From NCBI GenBank assembly GCA_937858455.1, contig CALLYN010000911.1:1-6888 (forward strand): 6,888 bases of DNA, in the 5' to 3' direction. The position numbers and the translations under genes are program-made. Source of the DNA: an uncultured Kouleothrix sp. (GTDB lineage Bacteria > Chloroflexota > Chloroflexia > Chloroflexales > Roseiflexaceae). Every line of letters starts with the position of its first letter. The first letter of the stretch is position 1. The notes beneath the pieces are model-generated. The model had not been told where the DNA came from, did not search any database, and saw only the letters and a list, made by a program, of their open reading frames with translations. Below are positions 1 through 6,228 of this stretch, in pieces.

Positions 1-100
1 GCCGGCGCCGGCCGCGCCCACGCCGTGACCGAGCGCTGGCCGCGCCGGCCGCACCTCCGCCCATACTTTCAGTGTCGCAAGCTATGAACAGGAGTACCGC

Positions 101-1075
101 ATGATCCACATCGCCGAGTTCCTTCCGCCAACCCCCTCGCCGCTCTGGAAGCTCGCCAAGCAGGCCGGCGTCGACTGGGCCGTGGGCGGCCTGCCGTTCG
201 GCGAGCCGTTCAACGGCGCCGACGCCCCGTGGGATTACATGCCGCTGCTGCGCATGAAGCAGCGCTACGAGAGCGGCGGCTTTAACCTGGCGGTGATCGA
301 GGCGCGGCCGCCGCTGAACAAGGCCAAGCGCGGCCTGCCCGGCCGCGACGACGAGATTGCCACCGTCTGCACGCTGCTCGAGAACATGGGCCGGCTGGGC
401 ATCCCGGTGTGGTGCTACGAGTGGATGACCGACTTCAACTGGATGCGCACCGCCACCACCACGCCCTCGCGCGGCGGCTCGGTGGTGACGAGCTACGACA
501 ATGCGCTAATGCGCGATGCGCCGCCAACCGAGCTTGGCCCGATCGGCGAAGACGAGCTGTGGGCCAACCTGGCCTACTTCCTGCAGAAAGTGCTGCCGGT
601 GGCCGAGAAGGCCGGCGTCAAGCTGGCCATGCACCCCGACGACCCGCCGCTCTCGCCGATCCGCGGCATCGGCCGGATCATGCGCAGCGTCGAGAACTAC
701 CAGCGCCTGCTCGACATGGCCCCTAGCTCAATGAACGGCATTACCCTGTGCCAGGGCAACTTCACGCTCATGACCGACGACCTGCCGGGTGTGATCCGCG
801 ACTTCGGGCGCCAGGGCAAGATCTTCTTTGTGCACTTCCGCGATGTGAAGGGCACGCCCGAGAAGTTCGAGGAAACCTGGCACGACGCTGGCAAGACCGA
901 TATGCTCGCCTGCATGAAAGCCTACCGCGAGATTGGCTTCGATGGCGTGCTGCGGCCCGACCACGTGCCGACAGTCGAGGGCGACAACAACGACAACGCC
1001 GGCTACTCGTCGTTTGGCCGCCTGTACGCGATCGGCTACATCCGTGGCCTGCGCCAGGCGGTCTACGCCGAATAA
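101..1075 (+). CDS. uxuA: Mannonate dehydratase, UxuA family (short form)
   Basis: Predicted to dehydrate D-mannonate to 2-keto-3-deoxy-D-gluconate (EC 4.2.1.8) in cytosolic hexuronate breakdown. The 324-residue protein has the xylose-isomerase-like TIM-barrel pattern of UxuA. Family landmarks seen are MHPDDPP at 177-183, Cys217 in TLCQGN, His245 in VHFRDV, the EETWHDAG stretch at 258-264, RPDH at 285-288 and Tyr302. Cys217, His245, Asp287 and His288 match the metal-binding Cys/His/Asp/His set known for the family, and Arg285 and Tyr302 match active-site residues. It is shorter than E. coli UxuA (about 394 residues), but the catalytic set is complete, so I read it as a short-form member rather than a fragment. 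The start is supported by AGGAG at 90-94, six bases before the ATG. The next gene is 237 bases away, with a hairpin repeat between. Family assignment is secure; the substrate is inferred from the family. Confidence 0.9.
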   Translation: MIHIAEFLPPTPSPLWKLAKQAGVDWAVGGLPFGEPFNGADAPWDYMPLLRMKQRYESGGFNLAVIEARPPLNKAKRGLPGRDDEIATVCTLLENMGRLGIPVWCYEWMTDFNWMRTATTTPSRGGSVVTSYDNALMRDAPPTELGPIGEDELWANLAYFLQKVLPVAEKAGVKLAMHPDDPPLSPIRGIGRIMRSVENYQRLLDMAPSSMNGITLCQGNFTLMTDDLPGVIRDFGRQGKIFFVHFRDVKGTPEKFEETWHDAGKTDMLACMKAYREIGFDGVLRPDHVPTVEGDNNDNAGYSSFGRLYAIGYIRGLRQAVYAE

Positions 1076-1133
1076 TACGCGCTTCGCTTGATCAGGGTAC
1101 GACTTACGCAGTTGGCACGTTCAGCCTTCGGCA

Positions 1134-1213
1134 GAGTGGTACTTCACTGTGTATCTATCTGTGGTTTTCCGCGTGTAGCGCGGAAAACCGCACACAACTA
1201 TGCTGCCGCAGGC
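1134..1213. repeat. Intergenic hairpin repeat, copy A
   Basis: A perfect 11-bp stem pairs 1163-1173 (GGTTTTCCGCG) with 1179-1189 around a 5-base loop. Three more pairs, one of them G·T, extend it to 1160-1192. The flanks share exact words with the element after the next gene: GTGGTACTT on the left, GCGCGGAAAA in the stem and the 12-mer GCTGCCGCAGGC on the right (1202-1213 here, 2204-2215 there), in the same order. This makes the two elements members of one repeat family. No T tract follows the stem, so it is not a typical intrinsic terminator, although it could still act on transcript stability. Outer limits are set by the shared words and are approximate. Confidence 0.7.
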
Positions 1214-1274
1214 AACAAGCGGCGCATCGAGATACGGAATAACGCAGGTAAGCCCTACACGTAGAGTTTACAGT

Positions 1275-1292
1275 GCGGGGGCTTCGCCCCGC
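1275..1292. other. GC-rich hairpin just upstream of the dehydrogenase RBS
   Basis: A 6-bp stem GCGGGG/CCCCGC (1275-1280 with 1287-1292) closes a GCTTCG loop. It ends 11 bases before the ribosome binding site at 1304. No T run follows. It could influence translation or message processing of the next gene, or be the end of the adjacent repeat; the sequence does not decide. Confidence 0.45.
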
Positions 1293-1303
1293 GCCGAATG
1301 TTC

Positions 1304-1307
1304 AGGA
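1304..1307 (+). promoter_or_regulatory. Ribosome binding site deciding the 1313 start
   Basis: AGGA followed by a five-base spacer leads to the ATG at 1313. The alternative in-frame ATG at 1298 has only hairpin sequence before it and would add five residues ahead of the first beta strand of the Rossmann fold, so 1313 is preferred. Confidence 0.7.
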
Positions 1308-1312
1308 AACGT

Positions 1313-2143
1313 ATGAAAATCGCAATCACCGGCGGCAGCGGCGGCATCGGCCGCGCCGTCATCGACTTGGCGCTGACGCAGGGCCACAGCGTCGTGAGCA
1401 TCGACCGCGCCCGCCCGCCCGCCGAGCTGGCGCGCGCCGACGTAACATTTGTCGAGGCCGATATAGGCAACTACGACGCGCTCGAGCGCGCGCTGCGCGG
1501 CTGCGATGCGCTGATCCACCTGGCGGCCATTCCCTCGCCCGGCCACCACCCCGACCACGTCGTGCATAACAACAACGTCGTCGGCAGCTACAACGCGCTG
1601 CGTGCCGCCGCCGAGGCCGGCGTCTGGCGGGTGTGCCAGGCCTCCAGCGTCAACGCGATCGGCCACTCGTACAGCCGCGCGCCGCGCTACGATTACTTCC
1701 CAATCGACGAGCAGCACCCGACCTACAATGAAGACCCGTACAGCCTCTCGAAGTGGATCTGCGAGCAGCAGGGCGACTCGTTCGCGCGCCGCTACGAGCA
1801 GATGCGCATCGCCAGCCTGCGCTTCCATTGGGTGACAGACGATCCCGCCGCGCCGGCCAAGTTCTACCGCGACCTCGAGACCGGCCGGGCCAAGCACCTG
1901 TGGGCCTGGACGCACCGCCCTGCGGCGGCGCGCGCCTGCCTGCTGGGCGTCACCGCCGACTTCCAAGGCCACGAGGTGTTCTTTATCATTGCGCCCACCA
2001 CCGTCGTCGAGACGCCCTCGCTCGAGCTGGCGGAACGCTTCTACCCCGACGTGCCGGTGCGCGGCGACCTGAGCGGCAACCACAGCTTCTTCGACAGCGG
2101 CAAGGCCACGCGCCTGCTCGGCTGGAACCACGACGAGCGGTGA
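1313..2143 (+). CDS. NAD-dependent epimerase/dehydratase (extended SDR), uronate dehydrogenase-like
   Basis: A 276-residue extended short-chain dehydrogenase/reductase. The N-terminal nucleotide-binding motif is TGGSGGIG (residues 6-13). The second strand ends in Asp31, which in this fold favours NAD(H) over NADP(H). HLAAIP (69-74), the ASSVN serine segment (110-114) and the YSLSK catalytic Tyr143/Lys147 pair follow in normal order. The GC-DALIHLAA and SSVNAIG segments, the overall length and the neighbourhood resemble uronate dehydrogenases, which oxidise glucuronate or galacturonate to aldarolactones. An epimerase or another sugar or sugar-acid dehydrogenase remains possible, so I give no symbol. 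The C-terminal half (FHWVTDD, LWAWTHRP) would hold the substrate pocket. It ends with TGA four bases before a long hairpin repeat. Fold and cofactor type are confident; substrate is inference. Confidence 0.88.
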   Translation: MKIAITGGSGGIGRAVIDLALTQGHSVVSIDRARPPAELARADVTFVEADIGNYDALERALRGCDALIHLAAIPSPGHHPDHVVHNNNVVGSYNALRAAAEAGVWRVCQASSVNAIGHSYSRAPRYDYFPIDEQHPTYNEDPYSLSKWICEQQGDSFARRYEQMRIASLRFHWVTDDPAAPAKFYRDLETGRAKHLWAWTHRPAAARACLLGVTADFQGHEVFFIIAPTTVVETPSLELAERFYPDVPVRGDLSGNHSFFDSGKATRLLGWNHDER

Positions 2144-2146
2144 GTG

Positions 2147-2226
2147 GTGGTACTTTTTAACCGATTGTGCTCGGTTTTTTCGCGCTGCGCGCGGAAAAAC
2201 CGAGCTGCCGCAGGCGAAAAAGTGCC
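2147..2226. repeat. Intergenic hairpin repeat, copy B (nested stems)
   Basis: A 17-bp stem pairs 2169-2185 with 2189-2205, with a single T·G wobble and a 3-base loop. A second, outer stem pairs 2149-2158 (GGTACTTTTT) with 2217-2226 (AAAAAGTGCC), again with one wobble. The right flank carries the same GCTGCCGCAGGC 12-mer found beside the hairpin at 1160-1192, and the left flank the same GTGGTACTT. The element begins four bases after the stop of the dehydrogenase. T runs lie inside the stems, not after them, so the usual terminator layout is absent. Confidence 0.75.
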
Positions 2227-2283
2227 GACCGCGTATGTCCTGACTTTGACAGATTACTGTCGCCTGCCGCCTGATGTACTATT

Positions 2284-2288
2284 GGAGG
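2284..2288 (+). promoter_or_regulatory. Strong ribosome binding site deciding the 2295 start
   Basis: GGAGG with a six-base spacer precedes the ATG at 2295. The upstream in-frame ATG at 2274 would place this purine run inside the coding sequence, so the shorter protein is preferred. Confidence 0.8.
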
Positions 2289-2294
2289 AAACTA

Positions 2295-3113
2295 ATGCAT
2301 GTCCAACCCTCTCGCGAAGACCTGATCGAGCTGACCAGCCTGAACCCGTTCGAGCGCTTCGCCGACGGCCGCCCGCGCGTGCCCGACGATCTGCTCGAGC
2401 GCATGAAGCTTGTGACGACCGAAGAAGCCTGGGGCGTGCTGCGCAAACACGGCTACCACCGCCAGTTCGAAGGTAGCTGGATGGAAACCCACCCTGGCAC
2501 GATCACCGTGGGCCGCGCGGTGACGGCGCAGTTCCTGCCGCACCGCCCCGACTACCACGACGCCGTGCAGCAGGCCGGGCTGCGCGAGGGCCGCGCCAGC
2601 GTCGGCGGCCAGAACTCGTGGGTGATCGAGACGCTGCAGCTCGGCGACGTGATGGTGGTCGATATCTTTGGCAAGGTGAAGGACGGCACGGTGGTGGGCG
2701 ACAACCTCGGCACCGCCGTGCGCACGCGCACCCGTGCCGGCGCGGTGATCGACGGCGGCATCCGCGACTACCAGGGCCTGGTGCAGCTCAGCGACGTGAA
2801 CTTCTACGTGCGCGGCGTCGACCCGACTGCGATTGCCGATGTGACGCTGGCGGGCTTGAACATCCCCATCCGCATCGGCGGCATCACCGTGCTGCCCGGC
2901 GACGTGATCCTCGGCACCCCCACCGGCATCATCGCCATCCCGCCACACCTGGCCCAGGAGGTCGTCGAGGCCAGCGAAGACATCCGCGTGCGCGACGAGT
3001 TCGGCAAGCTGCGCATCGGCGAAGGCAAGTACACCAGCGGCGAGATCGACGTGCCGAACTGGCGCGCCGACATCGAGGCCGACTTCCAGGCATGGAAGCA
3101 GGCCAGGGGCTAG
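2295..3113 (+). CDS. RraA-family protein (HMG/pyruvate-aldolase fold)
   Basis: A 272-residue protein with the RraA-like swivelling beta/beta/alpha domain in roughly residues 70-235. Signature elements are GDNLG at 135-139, the TRTRAGAVIDGG strand-turn and GGIRD at 154-158. Arg157-Asp158 correspond to the substrate-binding Arg and divalent-metal Asp known in 4-hydroxy-4-methyl-2-oxoglutarate (HMG) aldolases. Those enzymes carry out retro-aldol cleavage yielding pyruvate and can decarboxylate oxaloacetate. About 65 N-terminal residues precede the domain, so it is longer than E. coli RraA (about 160 residues), which regulates RNase E. With dehydratases on both sides, a role in cleaving a keto-deoxy sugar acid is more plausible here than RNase regulation, but this is inference. 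It ends in tandem in-frame stops, TAG TGA (3111-3116), and a tandem repeat starts immediately. Family call is firm; reaction is not. Confidence 0.88.
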   Translation: MHVQPSREDLIELTSLNPFERFADGRPRVPDDLLERMKLVTTEEAWGVLRKHGYHRQFEGSWMETHPGTITVGRAVTAQFLPHRPDYHDAVQQAGLREGRASVGGQNSWVIETLQLGDVMVVDIFGKVKDGTVVGDNLGTAVRTRTRAGAVIDGGIRDYQGLVQLSDVNFYVRGVDPTAIADVTLAGLNIPIRIGGITVLPGDVILGTPTGIIAIPPHLAQEVVEASEDIRVRDEFGKLRIGEGKYTSGEIDVPNWRADIEADFQAWKQARG

Positions 3114-3114
3114 T

Positions 3115-3377
3115 GACGAAAGACCAAAGGCGGATGCTCGCAGCGATGGAGCTGAGCGTTTGCTGCTATCGCTAGACATGCGCCCTCTTGGTTCCTGGTC
3201 GACGAAAGACCAAAGACGGATGCTTATCGCGATGGAGCTGAGCGTTTGCTGCTATCGCTAGACATGCGCCCTCTTGGTTCCTGGTCGACGAAAGACCAAA
3301 GACGGATGCTCGCCGCGATGGCGCTGAGCGTTCACTGCTATCGCTAGACATGCGCCCTTCGTCCTTGGTCCCTGGTC
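3115..3377. repeat. Three tandem copies of an 86-91 bp intergenic unit
   Basis: Copies lie at 3115-3200 (86 bp), 3201-3286 (86 bp) and 3287-3377 (91 bp). Each starts GACGAAAGACCAAAG and ends CTGGTC. Copies 1 and 2 differ at five positions; four of these are clustered within or next to a variable tetranucleotide at unit positions 25-28 (CGCA, TATC, CGCC in order). Copy 3 is more diverged and 5 bp longer near its right end. Each unit can fold: GCGATGG pairs with CTATCGC in the middle, and in copy 3 the ends (GACCAAAGACG with CGTCCTTGGTC) pair with one mismatch. The array starts one base after the RraA-like stop and ends 11 bases before the RBS of the next gene. No coding function is apparent. 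Confidence 0.92.
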
Positions 3378-3399
3378 GTAAAATAGTGAGGATAAAGCA

Positions 3400-4719
3400 A
3401 TGACAGCAGATCAATCACCTCGCCCGGAAGATCACGCCCGCACCGCGTCGCGCCCGAGCGAGCTGAAGATCACCGACCTGCGCACCGCCACCGTCGGCTG
3501 GGACAACTGGTTCTTCACGATCGTGCGGATCGATACCAACCAGGGCATCAGCGGCTACGGCGAGGTGCGCGATTTCGCGAGCAAAACCTACGCCCTGATG
3601 CTCAAGAGCCGCCTGCTGGGCGAGAACCCCTGCAACGTCGACAAGCTGTTCCGCAAGATCAAGCAGTTCGGCCACCACGGCCGCCAGGCCGGCGGCGTCT
3701 GCGGCGTCGAGATGGCGCTATTGGACCTGGCCGGCAAGGCCTATGGCGTGCCTGCCTACGTGCTGGCCGGCGGCAAGTTCCGCGACCGCATCCGCATGTA
3801 CTGCGATACGCCCAACGAAGATACCGGCACGGCCATGGGGAAGAAGCTGCAAGAGCGCCTCGACCGCGGCTTCACCATGCTGAAGATGGACGTCGGCGTG
3901 CAGCCGCTGATCGGCAAGCCCGGCATGCTCTCGTGGCCGCAGGGCATGCTGCCGGGCGACCCCGAGGACAAGATCGATCGCATGCTGAACATCCACCAGC
4001 TCCAGCACCCGTTCACCCACGTGCGCCTGACGCCCAAGGGCATCGACTCGATCTGCCAGTACGTGGCCGAGGTGCGCCAGACGGTGGGCGACGAGGTGCC
4101 GATCGCCGCCGACCACTTCGGGCATATCGGCATCGACGACTGCATCCGCCTGGGCCAGGCGCTCGAGCCGTACAACCTGGCCTGGCTCGAAGACATGGTG
4201 CCCTGGCAGTATACCGACAAGTGGGTGCAGCTCGAGCGCGCGCTCAACACACCCGTATGCACTGGCGAAGACATCTACCTGGCCGAGAACTTCCGCCCGC
4301 TCATCCAGGCGCGCGGCGTGAATATCATCCACCCCGACCTAGCGACCAGCGGCGGGATCCTCGAGACCAAAAAGATCGGCGACCTGGCCCAGGAGCACGG
4401 TATCAGCATGGCGCTGCACATGGCCGGCACGCCGGTCAGCACCATGGCCAGCGTGCACTGCGCCGCCGCCACCGAGAACTTCATCGCGCTCGAGCACCAC
4501 TTCACCGAGATGCCGTTCTGGAGCGACTTCATCAGCATCGCCGGCGAAACCAAGCCGATCATCGAGCGCGGCTACATCCGCGTGCCTGAGGGGCCGGGCC
4601 TGGGCTTTGAGCTGAATGAAGACGTGCTCAGGGAGCACCTGGTCGAGTGGGATAAGGGCCTGTTCGAGCCGACGCCCGACTGGGATCGCGTGCCCAGCCA
4701 CGATCGCCTCTGGTCGTAG
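3400..4719 (+). CDS. Enolase-superfamily (mandelate racemase/muconate lactonizing type) sugar-acid dehydratase, specificity unknown
   Basis: A 439-residue protein with an N-terminal alpha+beta capping domain and a C-terminal TIM barrel. Barrel motifs appear in order: LKMD (Lys162, Asp164), metal ligands Asp238 (AADHFGH), Glu264 (WLED) and Glu290 (TGED), then Asp313 (HPDLATSGG) and His340 (ALHMAG), which form the His-Asp dyad of the mandelate racemase group. The second lysine of the usual KxK is replaced by Asp164, so His340 is the likely sole general base. Residues 165-210 insert a long loop after the second strand, and about 20 polar, proline-containing residues precede the capping domain. 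Homologues dehydrate aldonates or aldarates; which one applies cannot be read here. Start chosen from GAGGA at 3388-3392, seven bases before the ATG. It sits after the tandem repeat and 188 bases before a second enolase-superfamily gene. Confidence 0.9.
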   Translation: MTADQSPRPEDHARTASRPSELKITDLRTATVGWDNWFFTIVRIDTNQGISGYGEVRDFASKTYALMLKSRLLGENPCNVDKLFRKIKQFGHHGRQAGGVCGVEMALLDLAGKAYGVPAYVLAGGKFRDRIRMYCDTPNEDTGTAMGKKLQERLDRGFTMLKMDVGVQPLIGKPGMLSWPQGMLPGDPEDKIDRMLNIHQLQHPFTHVRLTPKGIDSICQYVAEVRQTVGDEVPIAADHFGHIGIDDCIRLGQALEPYNLAWLEDMVPWQYTDKWVQLERALNTPVCTGEDIYLAENFRPLIQARGVNIIHPDLATSGGILETKKIGDLAQEHGISMALHMAGTPVSTMASVHCAAATENFIALEHHFTEMPFWSDFISIAGETKPIIERGYIRVPEGPGLGFELNEDVLREHLVEWDKGLFEPTPDWDRVPSHDRLWS

Positions 4720-4730
4720 TTTCTGGTTTT

Positions 4731-4863
4731 CCCTCACCCCCTTCCTCCTCTCCCCAAAGGAGAGCGGGAAACGGCACTGGCGATTGCGGCAGTCGCGAAG
4801 CGACCGCCGCAATCGCCAAACAAAATTCCCCTCCCATGGCAGGCGAGGGGCAGGGGGTGGGGT
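4731..4863. repeat. Nested inverted-repeat element with three hairpins (REP/MITE-like)
   Basis: The central hairpin pairs 4779-4790 (GGCGATTGCGGC) perfectly with 4806-4817. One mismatch follows, then five more pairs (4792-4796 with 4800-4804) around a GAA loop. It is flanked by smaller hairpins, CTCTCC/GGAGAG (4748-4753 with 4759-4764) and CCCCTC/GAGGGG (4828-4833 with 4845-4850). The outer C-rich arm 4731-4750 and the G-rich arm 4845-4863 are imperfect complements, so the whole could fold like a cloverleaf. It starts 11 bases after the preceding stop. No transposase or T tract is present. Outer limits are approximate. Confidence 0.75.
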
Positions 4864-4907
4864 GATCGTCGAATAGTATACCAACCAATGCAGAACAGGA
4901 AGAGTCA

Positions 4908-6164
4908 ATGAAGATCACCAAGGTTCGCTCGATTCTCACTGCCCCTGAAGGCATCGCCCTGGTGGTTGTGAAAGTCGAGACCGACCAGGACGGCCTGTAT
5001 GGCCTGGGCTGCGCCACCTTCACCCAGCGCGCCACTGTCGTGGCCAAGGCCGTCGACGACTACCTCGACCCGCTGATGCAGGGCCGCGACCCGCGCAACA
5101 TCGAAGACCTCTGGCACATGATGTACGTCAACTCGTACTGGCGCAACAGCGGCGTGCTGAACAATGCGATCAGCGGCGTGGATATGGCCCTCTGGGATAT
5201 CAAGGGCAAGCTCGCGAATATGCCCGTGTACGACCTACTGGGCGGCAAGTGCCGCGAGGCCGCCATGGTGTATCGCCACGCCGACGGCCGCGACCCGCAG
5301 GAGGTGCTTGAGAATGTCGTCAAGTACCAAGAGCAGGGCTACCTCGCGGTGCGCTGCCAGATGGGCGGCTACGGCGGGCGCGTGAAAGATATCACCGCGG
5401 CTACCGCCGTGCCCAGCAAGGATGCGCCGCAGGCCACCCACCGCATGAAGACGCTCGACCGGCCGAACAGCGCGTTTCCCGGCGCCTACTACGACGCCGA
5501 CGTGTACGCGCGCTCGATCCCGCCGCTGTTTGAGTACGTGCGCTCGAAGATCGGCTTCGACCTGTTCCTGCTGCACGATATCCACGAGCGCATCGCGCCG
5601 ATCGACGCCATCCGCATGGCCAGGGCGCTCGAGCCATACCGCCTGTTCTTCCTCGAAGATCCGCTCGCGCCCGACCAGATCGAGTGGTTCCGGCGGCTGC
5701 GCCAGCAGACAACCACACCGATCGCCATGGGCGAGCTGCACAACAACCCGCTCGAGTGGCGCCCGCTGATCGCCGAGCAGCTGATCGATTTCATCCGCAC
5801 GCATATCACCCAGATCGGCGGGCTGACGCCGGCGCGCAAGCTGGCCGCGCTGTGCGAGGCGTTTGGCGTGCGCACCGCCTGGCACGGCCCCGGCGATGTC
5901 TCGCCGATCGGCCACGCCGCCAACCTGCACCTCGACCTGGCGTGCCACAACTTTGGCATCCAGGAGGTGATCAACTTTAGCGAGGCGCTGTACGAGGTGT
6001 TCCCCGGTACGCCCGAGCTGCGCAACGGCTATGTGTGGGCGAACGAGAAGCCCGGCTGGGGCGTCGATATCGACGAGGCCGCGGCCGCGAAGTACCCGAT
6101 CGACGTGGTGCCGATCGAGTGGACGCAGAGCCGCTGGCCCGACGGCACGCTCTGGACGCCGTAG
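4908..6164 (+). CDS. Enolase-superfamily dehydratase of the ManD/RspA group
   Basis: A 418-residue protein of the mannonate dehydratase (ManD)/RspA branch. Group-defining motifs are the HDIHER segment with metal ligand Asp224 and general-acid candidate His226, FLEDP (Glu250), GELHNNP (Glu276), RTHITQIGG (Arg297), WHGPGD (His326, Asp330) and GIQE (Glu353). Members dehydrate D-mannonate or D-gluconate to 2-keto-3-deoxygluconate; several have little or no measured activity. Three positions differ from well-studied enzymes: the Tyr expected 12 residues after Arg149 is missing (Tyr155 is six after it), the capping-loop Asn is replaced (TFTQR, residues 37-41), and Pro328 occupies the position that I recall as Ala in high-activity ManD. 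I therefore give no symbol and do not call it a proven mannonate dehydratase. AGGA at 4897-4900 with a seven-base spacer supports the start. It is convergent with the next gene. Confidence 0.9.
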   Translation: MKITKVRSILTAPEGIALVVVKVETDQDGLYGLGCATFTQRATVVAKAVDDYLDPLMQGRDPRNIEDLWHMMYVNSYWRNSGVLNNAISGVDMALWDIKGKLANMPVYDLLGGKCREAAMVYRHADGRDPQEVLENVVKYQEQGYLAVRCQMGGYGGRVKDITAATAVPSKDAPQATHRMKTLDRPNSAFPGAYYDADVYARSIPPLFEYVRSKIGFDLFLLHDIHERIAPIDAIRMARALEPYRLFFLEDPLAPDQIEWFRRLRQQTTTPIAMGELHNNPLEWRPLIAEQLIDFIRTHITQIGGLTPARKLAALCEAFGVRTAWHGPGDVSPIGHAANLHLDLACHNFGIQEVINFSEALYEVFPGTPELRNGYVWANEKPGWGVDIDEAAAAKYPIDVVPIEWTQSRWPDGTLWTP

Positions 6165-6178
6165 CTCGCTCCGGGCTC

Positions 6179-6228
6179 GCCGGTGGCGGCGCGCGGCCTA
6201 CTGCAGCGCGCCGCGCGCCGCCACTGGC
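6179..6228. other. Long GC hairpin at the convergent gene junction
   Basis: 6179-6197 pairs with 6210-6228 over 19 bp with one G·T wobble; the inner 15 bp (6183-6197 with 6210-6224) is perfect. The 12-base loop contains the TAG stop of the - strand gene, and the right arm lies within its last codons. Placed 14 bases after the + strand stop, it could serve both transcripts as a stop or 3'-end stabiliser, but no T tract follows on either strand. Confidence 0.7.

Noticed and set aside
1..100. Possible 3' end of an upstream gene (frame 1 is open to TGA at 85-87, 13 bases before the uxuA start).
   Set aside because: Only 28 codons, extremely GC-rich so any frame looks open, Arg/Pro-rich and without recognisable motif. 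Repeated GGCCGCGCC words make chance more likely.
1160..1192. Intrinsic terminator after uxuA.
   Set aside because: The stem is strong but followed by GCACACAACTA rather than a T tract, and its relative after the next gene shares flanking words, so a repeat family explains it better.
2292..3179. Long - strand open frame (295 codons) opposite the RraA-like gene, and a similar 287-codon one at 1268-2131.
   Set aside because: Both are antisense shadows of GC-rich coding genes. Their translations are His/Ala/Val/Asp-rich with no domain, while the + strand frames have clear family motifs and ribosome binding sites.
3115..3377. CRISPR array.
   Set aside because: The repeated unit is about 86-91 bp and contiguous. 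There are no short repeats separated by unique spacers, only a 4-base variable block, and no cas gene.
3172..3414. Short - strand open frame across the tandem repeat.
   Set aside because: Its sequence is repeats translated (MSSDSS-type segments recurring) and it lacks a ribosome binding site; it follows from the repeat, not from a gene.
4874..4879. Promoter -10 box (TAGTAT) before the ManD-like gene.
   Set aside because: No acceptable -35 hexamer lies about 17 bases upstream, where the DNA is a G-rich repeat arm; a single AT-rich hexamer in a GC-rich genome is not enough.
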